Source: Spiroplasma alleghenense (GTDB taxonomy: Bacteria; Bacillota_I; Bacilli_A; Mycoplasmatales; Mycoplasmataceae). Taken from it: a stretch of 64,000 nucleotides of DNA. The notes under the pieces were generated by a model. The model had not been told where the DNA came from. It searched no databases and saw only the letters and a list, made by a program, of their open reading frames with translations. The number at the start of each line of letters is the position of its first letter. Positions within the stretch are counted from its first letter, which is position 1. The stretch covers positions 496,001 to 560,000 of the forward strand of contig NZ_CP031376.1 of assembly GCF_003363775.1 (NCBI RefSeq). The letters are read 5' to 3'. The translations under genes and the position numbers were made by a program. Positions 21,354-33,743 of the stretch are shown in pieces.

Positions 21354-23081
21354 ATGAAAAGAACGCACAATTGTGGAGAATTGACCAAAAAAAATCTTGG
21401 ACAAAAAGTTATTTTACAAGGTTGAGTTAAAAAAACCAGAAAACTCGGAGGTCTTAATTTTATTGATTTAAGAGATCGTTATGGAGTTACTCAATTAATT
21501 ATTGAAGACGCGAATTTATTAAATCTTTCATTACTAAAACCTGAGTTTGTAATCGAAGTTTCTGGTGAAGTTATTCAAAGAAAAAATAGTAATCCTGAAA
21601 TGTTTACTGGTGAAATTGAAGTTAAGGTAAGCAAAATTGAAATAATAAATTCAGCAGAATTAACTCCTTTTGAAATTAAAGATAATTTAGAATCAAATGA
21701 AGACACTAAAATGACATTTAGATATTTAGATTTGAGAAGAGAAGAACTTCAAAAAAATTTCATTTTGCGTAGCAAAGTTAACAAGATAATTCGTGATTAT
21801 TATTGTGAAAATGATTTCATTGAGGTTGAAACTCCAATTTTTGGTAAATCAACTCCAGAAGGAGCGAGGGACTTTTTAGTTCCAAGTCGTACAAATCATC
21901 ATAAGTTTTATGCTTTACCACAATCTCCACAGCTATACAAGCAACTTCTTATGATTGCTGGATTTGACCGTTACTTTCAAATTGCCAAGTGTTTCCGTGA
22001 CGAAGATTTAAGAATTGATCGACAACCAGAATTCACACAGTTGGATATGGAAATGAGTTTTGCTACCCCTGAAGATATTCAAAATAATATTGAAGGGCTA
22101 TTAACAAAAATTATTTGAGAAACTAAAAAGATTAAATTAAAAACCCCATTGCCTAGAATAACTTACGCTGAGGCAATTTCTAAATACGGAATTGATAAGC
22201 CAGATTTGCGTTTTGACTTGCAAATTCACGATTGTAATAATATTTTTTCAAAAACAGAAATTAATTTATTTCAAAATATAAATTCTGATTCAGTCCGTGG
22301 AATTAAGGTTGACCATTTAATTGGGAAAAAGGAAATGGAATATTTATCTGAAACAGCTAATCAAAATAAACTACCTAACTTGCCTTTTTTAAAATTTAAT
22401 AATGGGGAGTGAAGTGGCAGTTTGGCTAAAAATTTAAGTGATAATGAGAAGAAAAATTTAATAGAAATATTTAAAATAAAAAGCGATTGTACTTTACTAA
22501 TTGCAAAAGGGGAATACAACTTGGTGAGTCAAGCACTTGGTGCGATTCGTAATCATGTTGCTAAAATTTATGAATTATTTGATAAAAACGAAATTAACCT
22601 ATTATGAGTTATCGACTTTCCGCTATTCGAATTTTCTGAAGAGGAAAATCGCTTTGTTGCTGCACACCATCCATTCACTCAACCAAAAGAAGAGTCAATT
22701 TCTGATTTTGATGTAAATAAAAAAGAAGCCTTAGCTGCTGCTTATGATATTGTAATGAATGGTTTTGAAATTGGTGGAGGTAGTCAAAGAATTACCAACG
22801 AAGAAATTCAAAAGAGAATGTTTAAAGCAGTTGAAATGACTCCTGAATCTGTTGAAAAAAACTTTGGGTGATTTATTAATGCCTATAAATTTGGTGCGCC
22901 TTACCATTCTGGATGTGCTTTAGGAATTGATAGAATATTAATGATTTTAGCTCAAACAAACTCTATCAGAGATGTAATTGCCTTTCCTAAAAATTCAAAC
23001 GGAATTGATCCAATGACCAATGCCCCAGACGTTGTTAGTCCAAATCAATTAGATGAATTAAAACTAAAGTTAAGTAAGTAA
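21354..23081 (+). CDS. aspS: Aspartyl-tRNA synthetase
   Basis: 575-aa bacterial-type class II synthetase. The N-terminal OB fold carries VILQGWVKKTRKLGGLNFID with the DLRDR motif; motif 2 is FRDEDLRIDRQPEFTQLDME; a bacterial insertion (GAD-like) domain occupies roughly 270-400; motif 3 is GCALGIDRILMIL. The family APYHGGIALG segment reads APYHSGCALG here, a mild variation. TGA codons are Trp. The gene follows hisS with a one-base gap and is followed by pepF after four bases. Confidence 0.96.
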
Positions 23082-23085
23082 GAAA

Positions 23086-24882
23086 ATGAATAGAGAAAAA
23101 GCAAAAAATAAGTATAAATGAAATGTTGATAAACTATACAAAACTAAAAGAGAATTTCTTGAAGATTTAGAATTATTATCAATCAATATGCGAGCACAAA
23201 CTCTTTTTAAGGGTAGTTTGAAAAACTATCAAGATTTTTGTGATTTTGATGAATTATCTGAACAAGGAAATGTTATCAGTAGCCGCATTGAACAATTTTT
23301 TAAAATTCTAGATGTTGAACCTCATCATAAAATTGCGTTAGATTTTCAAGCAATTTATGATAAAGAAATGGAAAAATTTGATGGTCAATTTTCTTGAATT
23401 GAAGATGAAATTAAGGGAATCGGGGAAAAACAAATTTATGAGTGGTTAGAAACTAAGGAATCTTGAAAACCATATCGTAGAACTTATAAAAAATTCTTTA
23501 AAAATTTAAAATATTTACTACCCGAAAAAGACCGAGTTCTTTTGGATAAAGTTAGCAAGAGTAGCGGATTAATTTATGAAATGTATGATTCATTAAAAAA
23601 TAAAGATAATGAAACCCCAATATTAAACTATAAAAATAAAGAATATAAGTTGACTCAAAGTAAATACGTTGATATTTTGGAAAAAAGTGATCCGTTTTTA
23701 GATCAAGAGCTGCGTGCTTTAGCTGTTAGAAAATATCACCAAAAAGATTTTGAGAACAAATATGGATTTGCCAAAATTTATGAATCAATTATTAAAGAGG
23801 AAACTGAAACTCTAAAATTAATTGGAATGAAAGATTTTCAGGAAAATTTTTTCGGTGAAGAGAATATTTCTGTTGAGTCTTTTAAAGCCTTAGTTAAATT
23901 TGCTTCAGAAAACAGTAGTCTTTATCATAAATATTTTACTTTAGTTAAAAATTACTGAGGATTTAAAGAAAAATATTTTAGTAGTGACGCTAGTTTAATT
24001 TTTTATCCAGATGCTTTTCAAAAAATAAGCCTAAAACAAGGTGTTGAGCACATAAAAAAAGCATTACAACCCCTTGGTGAGGAATATGTTGAAAATCTAA
24101 AAGATGCTTTATTGGAAAATAAAATAGATTATTTTGAAAGTCCTTATAAATCATCAGGAGCTTTTACAACATTTTCTTATGAATTTGGATCACTAATTTC
24201 AATGAATTGAAATGACAATTTTTCAAGCATGCTAACTTTATCACACGAATTGGGTCATTCGGTTCATAATAAATTCTCAAAAGACCAACAACAAAAACCA
24301 TTAAATTATTTTAATAATATTATTGCAGAAGTTTCAAGTACTTTAAACGAACAAATTGTTATAGACTATTTATTGATCAATAATATTTCAAAAGAAATGA
24401 AAGCAAATATTTTGAAAGAAAGAATTGAATTTATCATAAATAATTTTTATCATGGTATTCAAGAATCATATTTTGAATTTGAATGTTTTAAAGTAATTGA
24501 TAAAGATGAAAATCTCACATTAGAAAAAATTGTTTCATTAAACAAAAAAACTGATACAGAAATATTTGGTAAAAGTCCTTTTGACAAATATGATGACAAT
24601 TTAAAAAACATCTCATGATCTCTTAGTTCTCATATTTTTGAGCAACCATTTTACCTATATAAATATGCGCTTAGTTTAGTTATGAGTTTTCAATTATTTC
24701 AAGACTTTAAAAATGGAGATTCAGAAAAGGTAGTTTCATTTTTGAAGGATGGGGGAAGTTTGGAGCCTCAGGATTTATTTCAAAAATATGGCGTTGATAT
24801 TTGTAATCCAAGAAGTTATGAACCTTTAATTAAATACTTAAACGAATTGATTCTTGAATTAGAAAAATGTCTAATAAATTAA
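23086..24882 (+). CDS. pepF: Oligoendopeptidase F (M3 family)
   Basis: 598-aa cytosolic zinc metallopeptidase that degrades short peptides. The zinc site is HELGH at 387-391 (LSHELGHSVHN), with the downstream Glu within NNIIAEVSSTLNEQI as the third-ligand region. GAFTTFSYEFGS before the zinc motif and HGIQESYFEFECFK after it also fit the M3B family. The length is typical (about 600). Only four bases separate it from aspS and the ribosome site is weak, so it may depend on translation of aspS. TGA codons are Trp. Confidence 0.94.
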
Positions 24883-24923
24883 TAGATATTAATAATAAAA
24901 TTGTTTAGATATTTTTTAAGATA

Positions 24924-25574
24924 TCATGAAAAGTTTTCACTAAAAAATAATGAGTAATTGCAGTTCATCAGAACGCTTTCGCTTATTTTTTTCTTTTTAG
25001 ATAACAATCTTAGGTAACTAAGAACTTTAAAAGTAATATTTTTTGATTCAAATATTCTTCCATCAAACATTGCGGCTTCTTTAAAAGTAATATCTAAATA
25101 TTCATCATCGCCAATTTGGGACATTATTTCTGATTTGCTTTGCTCAAAAATTTTAAAGTTTTTATCATTTAAGAGACTGATGGCTAAGTTCCTTTTTTCA
25201 GAAACGGTTTCTTTTTCTATAATTGAATAAAATTCTGTAATAATTTTTATTGCCTGGCAAATGGCCATTAGTTCTGTGGTTTGAACAATCATTTTTGAAA
25301 ATTTCTTTAAAATCTTAGGATTGGCTTTTATTTTGTTTATTTTGATATTATAAAAATTAGCGAAATTAATAGCATTGTAAAATATTTGTTCAGTAACATC
25401 ACCGTTAATATCAATTGTTTTTAAATATCCCTTACCTTCAGAAGCAAATTTGATTAATCATTTGTTCAGCTTTTTACTAACTAAAATACCCGCCTTTTCC
25501 CAGTAAGGAATTAAATGTACTAATTTATCGGCTTCATTTTTTGTTAAATTATCTGGTTTTGCAAAATTAATCAT
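24924..25574 (-). CDS. Hypothetical soluble protein
   Basis: Not recognised. 216-aa, mostly helical, no signal peptide or membrane helix. One TGA (Trp) occurs in LNKWLIKF. The start ATG follows AAGGAGA on the minus strand. The C-terminal part is hydrophilic and basic (LRLLSKKKKISES). It is convergent with pepF across 41 bp and divergent from the gene at 25668, so it is its own transcription unit. Confidence 0.78.
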
Positions 25575-25667
25575 TGTTAAATCTCCTTATTTAAATAATT
25601 TTAAACTATTATTTTGAAAAAATCATTTTTTAAGAGATAATAATAAAATAAAAGAAGAGGGAAAAAG

Positions 25668-26612
25668 ATGCACGATTTTAAAGAAAAAGAAGCTCAAGCT
25701 ATTTTGAAGTGATTTGAGCCAATTATAAGCACAATCTCAGTAAACTTGGACTATTTACAGGAGTCTTTTGAAAGTAAGCAAATAACAGATCAAAGTGTTA
25801 AGAATTTAATTAAAATGATTGAGAATCTTGAATTTTTAGATGAATTTGAAGATTTTTGCAAAAAGTTTAATAAATTTAAGGCTGTAATGAGCACAATTAT
25901 CAATAAGCTATTCATTGAACAAGCAGACACGAATTTATATGAAATATATTCATTTTTATACACAATTGATAATGTTATTAATATTGCTAATAAATGGTTT
26001 GAAATTTCAGCTAAAAGAAGTCTAGAAAATAAGGAACCGTTGGATTTTGAAGAAATTAAGGAATTAATCGCGAAAGATAGCCAAGAGGATTTAGATGAAT
26101 TTGGAAAAATCGCAACAGAATATCAATTATTAGGTAAAGATGAGCAAAAATTATTTAATGTAATCGCTTTAGATGATGTTTGAACTGATGTTGAAGAAGG
26201 GATAACTATATTTATTGAGTTATATGAAATTTCCCACCCGTTGTCATTTCTACTTAAAACGTCTAGGGAAATGCAAAATATTGAGACAACAAGTTACTAT
26301 ATTTTAATAAGAATTCAGGCTATGATTTCTTTCTTTAATTATTGAAGTGAAAACTTCGAAATGGATGAAGAAGATGAGGGGAATTTTGATGATGAAGTTC
26401 TAGACGAGTTAACTTTAGAACCAAATCCAGATTTTAAAGAGAAACTTATTTTTGCAGATGATTCAAAACTTGAAGTGCAATTAGAAGAAATGCCTGAATA
26501 TCAAGCAGAAACAGAGGAAAAAAGCGACGATGGTAAGATAAAGGTTGTAAATGATATTACAGAATTAGTTAGTGATCTAGATAATATTAGAAGCCAAAGA
26601 TTTAAAAAATAA
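25668..26612 (+). CDS. Hypothetical acidic helical protein
   Basis: Not recognised. 314 aa. The first 230 residues are helical with a regular hydrophobic pattern (NLIKMIENLEFLDEFEDFCKKFNKF), and the last 80 are very acidic (MDEEDEGNFDDEVLDELTLEPN). No membrane segment is seen. ATG follows AGAGGGA. Three TGA codons are Trp. A terminator follows. It is divergent from the unknown gene at 24924; whether the two are related in function cannot be told. Confidence 0.8.
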
Positions 26613-26629
26613 ATATATAATAACTATTG

Positions 26630-26664
26630 CTTTTGAATAAATTTTCAAAAGTTTTGTTTTTTTA
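26630..26664 (+). terminator. Intrinsic terminator
   Basis: CTTTTGAA pairs with TTCAAAAG around a six-base loop and is followed by TTTTGTTTTTTT. A 14-bp palindrome (TAATGATATCATTA, 26670-26683) comes next and might be an operator for the gene at 26706. Confidence 0.75.
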
Positions 26665-26705
26665 ATAATTAATGATATCATTATTATTAATAATAAGGAG
26701 TCCGT

Positions 26706-27431
26706 ATGAAAAAAAATAAGAGTTTATTTTCGCAAAGATTAACAACATTTTACGTTTCGGTAGGACTTTTTTACGTTTTTATTAATAGTATTGAAATGTT
26801 TAAATTTGCGCCATTTTTTGATTTTGGTGAAAATTTAACAACCGCAATTAGAATAGTTTATGCTATTTTAACAATGATAATCGGAGTCTATTTAATTGTC
26901 CATTTATCAAAAATCATCAAAAACTTTCAAAATTTTAAAAAATTCAAAATATCATTTAACTCAGTGGATCGTGTTGTCTTTATTTCAACATCTTTTTGAA
27001 TTTTCAGTATTTTTATTCAAATTTACTTTTTCACAAAAAATATCATTCCTTATAGTAATACCGAAATTGCGGTAATTGCTGAAAACGTTAGTTTGACTAT
27101 GAAAAACTTTTACATAGCAACTTTTACTATTTCATTAATGCTATATTGTGCGATAATTGGTTTAGCGATTGCTTATCGCTTCAAAATGGGTAAAACTGTT
27201 TTTGAAGAGACAGATTTAGACTCGTTTAACTTCTTTTTATATGAAATAATAATTTTTAATTCTCAATTACTGAACTTAAAATTATTTAAAATTTCTTTTA
27301 ATTTAAAAAATAATGTGAATAAAAATCTAGTTGAGAAATTAGAAATTAATACAAAAATTAGAAAATATTTATTATTGGTTGAGCGCAAAAAGAGCACAAC
27401 TCCCCCAGATGAAATTGTTATAACTAAATAA
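26706..27431 (+). CDS. Hypothetical membrane protein upstream of the large permease
   Basis: 241-aa protein with about four membrane helices (residues 14-32, 46-66, 95-115 and 134-158) and a cytosolic, basic C-terminal third. No family is recognised. The ribosome site is TAAGGAG. The permease gene begins 19 nt after the stop, so the two are probably cotranscribed and may form a complex. One TGA is read as Trp in SFWIFS. Confidence 0.8.
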
Positions 27432-27450
27432 AAGAAAGAGGGTAGTAACA

Positions 27451-30400
27451 ATGTCTAATAATAAACTGCTTTTCAAAAACAATTTAAAAAATATTTTGAA
27501 AAATAAAATTCAGTTTATTGGTCTAGTATTTTTAGTTTTCCTAACATCTCTTATTTTTACAATTACTGATATTACCAAAACAAGAATTCAAAGTGTTTAT
27601 GATGACTTCATTTCAGAAAAAATGAGTAATCAGCACGACTTTATTATAGATTATGAAGAAACAACTTATAATTCAAGAAAGTTTAAAGACATGGAGGAAG
27701 ATCCGTTTTTTAAAAAATTAAGCAACCTTGAGCAAAGACAAGAATTCATGCTAAATTACTTAAAAGATTTAGTGAAAGCTCACGATAAAAACTTAGATTT
27801 TGATTTCAACAGGGTCGAAACAAGAACTTTTGCTTTAAATAATAAGAAGACTTTAAAAGCGGTCTCTTTAAATCAGAAACAAACTATTGATAAATTTATT
27901 GTTCAATCAGGAATGCCCTTGGAATTTTGAAGTAGCTATCATGGAGCTTTAAATGATTACTCAAAACGTTGAGTTTATGTTAGTCCAGGTTTTGCTAAAG
28001 CAAATAATATTGCTGTAAACGATATTATTAGACTTGAATCTGATTCTTTTGGAAATTCAATCAAAGTTGGTAATGACATTGACTTATCAATTTATGAAAA
28101 TAAAGATATAAACGATTGAATAGAAAATTCTAAATACGCAAACGAAAATTGATTCCGAGTTGTCGGGATGGGTTCTTCAGCTGATTTTGTTACTCCAATA
28201 ATAGATCAGACTAAGCCGATTCCGAATTCTAATGATGAAGGCTTGGTATATGTTAATCCAGAACTATTTGGAAATCACCAAGAAGAAGTAACTGTTAAAA
28301 TTAGTGATGAGTTAGAAAAGACTTATTTTATTAACCACCAAAATCAAGAACAACCTTTGCAACCAAAAAGTAGTCGCGATATTGAGACTTACTATGTTGG
28401 TAAATTTAAAAATAGTTCTGAAGCTGATAAAAAATCGGCAATTTTAAATAGTTTCATTAATACCGAAGCTGGAGCTAAAGAAATTGGTTTATACGGTTTT
28501 AATGAGAGAACGGGTAATACATCTAGTAAATTATTAACATATAAATTTGATGCTGATTACAAATATTCAATGCGAACAACTTTTTTAGATACAACACTAG
28601 AAGCGTTTAATTTAGTTTCGTTAATTTTAATGATTGTAATTTTATTAATATCATTTTTTGTATTAATAACAATTATTAAAAAGCAAATTGAAAATACAAC
28701 ACGTCAAAATGGAATATTACGAGCTCTAGGTTGTCGACGACATTCTATTGTAACAAGTTATTTAGCATATCCATTAATGATTGCGTTAGCAGGAGGAATC
28801 CTTGGTTTCATTATCGGTATGAGTTTTCAAGAGATTACAGTTAGCTTGTTTAGGGTTTACTTTAATATTCCTTATCAAAATTTTATTATCACTTTAACAT
28901 CATTATTTACTTGCGTCTTTTTAATTTTCATCCTACTTACACTTGTAACTTTAATTACTTGTACAATCATGATGAATAGAACGCCACTAGAAATGATTTA
29001 TAGTGATGGGAAATCAAGTACAAATAAATTTAAACTCGCAATGAAGAAAACTTTTACATTCCGTAAAAATTTCAACAGTCGTTTTAGAGGGGCGTTGCTT
29101 TCTAATTCAATAGATAAAATGGTAGGAGTAGCTGCAACTATGTTTGTGAGTACAGCGGTAATCGGAATTGCCACCATTACTCCATTGATACTAAAAGATA
29201 ACATCAAATACACATACTATAACACATCTTACAATACCGAGGTTGAATACTATCAACCAGTGTATAACATTCCGACAAGCTTTTATAAGACTTATGATCC
29301 AACCGTTAAAGCTTGAGATGCAACAAGTGAGTCAAATTATTTTACTAACCTTAAAGAAGGTGGTACTAATATGACTGATGATATTGATGTATTAATTAAC
29401 CAATACCTAACTGGAAAAATCAATCCAGAAACTTATTCACCAACATTTAACCCGCGTGACTTAACTAATTTATTGTATAAAAACACAAGTAAAGAGTTTT
29501 TAAAAAGTAACAAAATTAGTTTAGCAGCTGGGGATAATGTTTTGGCAAAAATAATTATTGATAGTACTTGATCTGATTATAGCAAGTACAGTTTATCAGA
29601 AATTAAAGATAAAAATACAATTTTAAAAATGACTGAAAGTTATCAAGCAGCTAAAGAAAACGTTGAATCATTAGAAAAACTTAGAAAATTTTATTTAAAA
29701 TATCGTGACACAGTAGGTCTAGATGTTAAAAGACCAGATTTCTTTGACGAAAAAGGTCAATTTAATTTTGAAAATAATGATTTAATTTCAAAAGAACAAT
29801 TTGGTGAAATTGGAAGATTTGCTCCTAAGTTAAACAGCAAGGGACAATTAAGTGATGAATACGGTTATGATATTCCTTTTTCAGAGCAATTAGAGACCTC
29901 GGCATTATTGTCAAGAGTACAATTCTTATCATACTCAATTTGAAATTGAACAAAATCTTATTTCATTGATAATATAAATCAAGCTTTCATACAAGGGATT
30001 TATTCAAAATCTCCATATGAGGTTAGAAAAAATATCAAGGCTTCTTTTGAAAATTCTAACAAAGACTACAATATTCTTTTTGGAGTAGTTCCATACACTC
30101 CTGAAACAGATGACATTGGAACTTATTTCAAAGCCATGAGTAGTGATGTTGCTTTTAACGTATTTGGAATTAAAGAGGACTCAAAAAATCAAAAATTAAT
30201 TGATCGTTCATCTAATAAAAATTTAATTTCAGAACTTTATAAAACAGAAAAAGGAATAGTTTTGAATGCTACTTTGGCTAAGCAATTAAATATAAGAGTA
30301 GGCCAAAAAATTAATCTTAGACAACTAGAAAGTGCTCTATATAAAGGCGAAGAAAAATTAAAAACCGACACTTGAGATTCTAGTGCAATTGACGCTAAAA

Positions 30401-31554
30401 TTCCAGGAACTGAAAATTATACAAATAGTAAATATTTGTATAGTGGTTCAGGAAATGATTCAGAAAATTTAATTAAATGAAAAAATTCTGAAATTAGTGA
30501 TAATTATATTTTAAACTCAACAGTAAATTTAGCTCCTTCACCAGGAACAGCACCAATCAATCCCTCGGGGATGAATAAGGCAATTGTCAAAGGAGATATC
30601 GCCCTAAAAAGTGAATATCAAAATCTTGATGATTTTGTTGTAACTGGAATTACAAATCAATACGGAGACGCTAAAGCTTGAATTAAAGAGTCAGAAGCTA
30701 AACAAATTAGTCGTTATGATGAAAGTGAAGCACAACTTTTCCAACTGTTTATTAAAGAGTGAATAAATCCATACGTCAAAAAAGATGTAATAGTTAAAAA
30801 TTCAGACTTGTTAGATGAATTAAAAAATTTAGGAAAATATGAAACTAAATCAGGTGAATCAGCTCAAATAAAATTTGAAGAGTTTAAAAATTCAGATAAC
30901 AAATATAAAACTGAAATTTTAAAAATGTTCGCTAATGAGTATCCGCTTTTCAACTATAAGTTATCAGCATCAAAAAACATTGATGATATTGATAGCGGTC
31001 TAACTCAAACTCAAACATTTGGTGATTACTCTGTCCCTGCAATGCAGGGAGGTACATTTGGTAGTGATTTCTATCCAAGTTTTGGTAGAGAGGCTGCTGC
31101 AAACTTATTACCAAAAGAACAAGTTGTAGCAACCTTGGAAAGTATTTTAGGGTTAGCAAATTCAGTATTAATATTTATTGCCATTATTTCAATCATTCTA
31201 AGTTTTATTATCATCATGTTGACAAGCAACGTTATTATTTCAGAAAATATGAGAATTATTGCAACTATGAAAGTATTGGGTTACTCAAATAGAAGCATCA
31301 CCAATTTGGTTCTAAGTATGTATATTCCAATTGTAATAGTAACCTCAATTTTAGGATTCTTTACCTCAATTGGAATACTTCAAATTGGGGTTGGTATATT
31401 AGCTGTTAATGGAACAATTGTGCCATTAATGATGCAATGATATTGACCTTTATTTGTTGTATCAATTGTATTTGCTTTATACACAATTTCATATCTAATG
31501 AGTTGATACTCAATGAACCGAGTAAATCCATTGCATGCAATTCAAATAGATTAG
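27451..31554 (+). CDS. Giant FtsX-type ABC transporter permease
   Basis: 1367-aa membrane protein. Topology: one helix near 22-40, a large extracytoplasmic domain, a first FtsX bundle at about 385-505 (LILMIVILLISFFVLITII; NGILRALGCRRHSIV), a further helix near 550-570, a second extracytoplasmic domain of about 650 residues, and a final FtsX bundle at about 1229-1360 (MRIIATMKVLGYSNRSI). The RALG and KVLGYS segments are coupling-helix motifs of this permease class. No ATPase gene is adjacent. The lipoprotein at 31565 begins 10 nt after the stop. Proteins of this class export or extract lipoproteins or peptides in other bacteria; the substrate here is unknown. Confidence 0.87.
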
Positions 31555-31564
31555 GGGGATCGAA

Positions 31565-32524
31565 ATGAAAAAAATCTTAGCAATATTAGCTTCAATTACA
31601 ACGTTATCAGCATCAACAGCAAGTGTTGTTGCTTGTGGAAGTTTGAATAAATGAGATGACATAAAAGTTGATCCACCATTATTTGATGTTGCTGTAACTG
31701 GTTTTGAGGGAACTGAATTAAAAAATGTTAAAATTGTCAAAAATCAGGAATATAAAGTTTTAGAATCTGAAATTCTTGAGGCCTTAAAAGGGACTGCTTG
31801 AGAAGAAGAGGATTCGACTGAATGAAGTTATACCAAAAATGGCATTGAATTAAAACAAGAAGAAGTTGAAGTTTTAGATTGAACTAGAAATGCCACTTAT
31901 CAGGTAATTGTTAAGTCAACAATTAAAGATAAACCTGGTCTAGCGATTTATACATTTGATGTAGAAAATTCAATGCACATTGCAGATAATCTTCGAACAA
32001 CAAATATTGGTGAAATTGATGATGATCGTGAAAAAACCATTTTAATGGCATTAATTTTTCAAAATATGAATTTAATACCATATATTAATGAAATTTCAGA
32101 TCAGTATATTGAACCGGGTGGAAATGGAAGTATTGAATTAATCAAAAACCCAGATACGCAAGAATCAATTGGGGCTAAAATTTCCTCAGATGATTTGAAT
32201 GCCTCTGATAAGGGTACATTCAAAGGTTCGGTTGAAATTTCTTTCAAGGTTGTTCCAAAAAATCCACCAGAGAAACCAGATGATATAGATGATTTAACAA
32301 ATTATCCAGATATTGGAGTTGTTCAAGATACAAGAAAATATTCGATTCTAATGTCTTATATCATTTCTAACTTTAATGCTAAATTGGGAAAATTAAGTGA
32401 GTTGGTAAATGATTTGGATATAGTAAATATTACTGATACCTCGGCAACAATTAGGGCTATCTCTGGATCGCAATACTTTATCGGAAGTGTTGATATCACT
32501 TTTGAAATCAGAAAACCAGATTAG
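31565..32524 (+). CDS. Repeat-domain (spiralin-like) lipoprotein 1
   Basis: 319-aa surface lipoprotein. The signal peptide MKKILAILASITTLSASTA ends in lipobox SVVAC (Cys24). Two or three copies of a domain of about 100 residues follow, each starting with a D/N-(L/I)-G-x-(I/V) strand (TNIGEI near 145, PDIGVV near 248) and ending in F-x-G-S-V-x-I-x-F (TFKGSVEISF, YFIGSVDITF). This rhythm resembles spiralin-type Mollicute lipoproteins. It is the first of three tandem paralogues and is directly downstream of the permease gene, probably in its operon. The ribosome site is AGGGGGAT. Confidence 0.82.
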
Positions 32525-32568
32525 AAAATATTAAACGAAACAAATATTAAAAGAAAGAAGAAACAAAA

Positions 32569-33615
32569 ATGAAAAAATTATTAAGTATTTTAGCGAGTGC
32601 GTCTATTATGTCAACTGCGGCTATAAATGTGGTGGCATGTGAGTCTACACCAAAGACAAAAACAGATAATAGAATTAAAGAGGGTAATATCGGAGAAACT
32701 GATGGCGATGATGAATCAGTAATAAAAGTCCGAAATGTTTTAGCTGACAGACATTGATCCAAAACAGAAATGGTAACTTCTGGAAGTTTGGGATTGACTA
32801 AAAACAGTGAAAAAGTTACAGACCAAGATGTGATTGATGGTATTAATTATATGAATAATACCGCATTAACTATTAATGACGTTGAAGTTGAAAGAGATAA
32901 CGAAAATAACATGGCTGTAGTAAAAGCAAAAGAGGGTTCGAAGTTCTATGGGCAAAATGAATTTTACTTTAATAAAGGTGTTAAATTTGAAGATTTAATA
33001 CAGGCATCTAATTTAGGAGATATTTACATGCCTGCATCACTTCCTTTTCCACCAGTGAAAGAGGGTTTAAGATTAAATGTATTACCTCAATTAACTTTAC
33101 TAATGGAATTTGTTGGAGATAGAAATCGCCCCTTGGAGTTGGTAGTTGATGTAATTGCATTATTGAGTCAAAGATCAGCGCTTGCACCAAACAAGTTTGT
33201 TAAGATAGAAATTGATACAGCTTGAGTAAAATTGCCAGATAATAAAATAATGACTGGTGAAGTTAACTTCACATATAAAAAACACGATGAAGTTCGTCCT
33301 AAAATTGCAGATTTAATTACTAATACAGATTTGGGAAAAATCTCAGGAACAAGTGATGAAGAAATCATTAAAGCGGTTTATAAAGCAAATATAAAAAACC
33401 TTAAAAAATATGGTGAAGAAGAAATGCTTGATGCTCTTGAAGTTTTCCATGAAAAAGATAAAAATGGTAATGAGAGAAATTTCATTCAATTCAAAGCTGG
33501 AAACAATAATTTCTTAGGTCATGATACTGCGTCTTTTTCAGTAATTAATGGGTCATTAGAATCTGGTGAAAAATTTAAAGAAGAAGATTACCAACTTGAT
33601 ATTAAATATTCATAA
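32569..33615 (+). CDS. Repeat-domain (spiralin-like) lipoprotein 2
   Basis: 348-aa paralogue of its neighbours. Signal peptide with lipobox NVVAC (Cys24). Repeat units contain SNLGDIYMP (about 146) and NTDLGKISGTSDEEII (about 255), each preceded by an F-x-G-x-(V/E) strand (KFYGQNEFYF, MTGEVNFTY). The LGKI...N segment is shared closely with lipoprotein 3, showing recent duplication. It lies 44 nt after lipoprotein 1 and before a terminator. Confidence 0.82.
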
Positions 33616-33640
33616 AAAATATTAAAATTAAATAAAAAAG

Positions 33641-33684
33641 ATCTATCAAATTTACTTAGGTAAAGTAAATTTATAGTTTTTTTT
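33641..33684 (+). terminator. Intrinsic terminator after lipoprotein 2
   Basis: AAATTTACTT pairs perfectly with AAGTAAATTT around a five-base loop, followed by eight T residues. It would end the permease-lipoprotein 1-lipoprotein 2 transcript. Confidence 0.82.
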
Positions 33685-33698
33685 AAAAAGACGAGAAC

Positions 33699-33724
33699 AC
33701 ATATAAGTTAATAAACTTATATGT
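33699..33724 (+). promoter_or_regulatory. Hairpin just upstream of lipoprotein 3
   Basis: ACATATAAGTT and its exact complement flank an AATA loop. There is no T-run, and AGAGGAG follows within 3 to 10 nt. In DNA it is an operator-like palindrome; in RNA it would be a hairpin beside the ribosome site. Confidence 0.5.
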
Positions 33725-33743
33725 TAAGAGGAGATTAGAAAAT

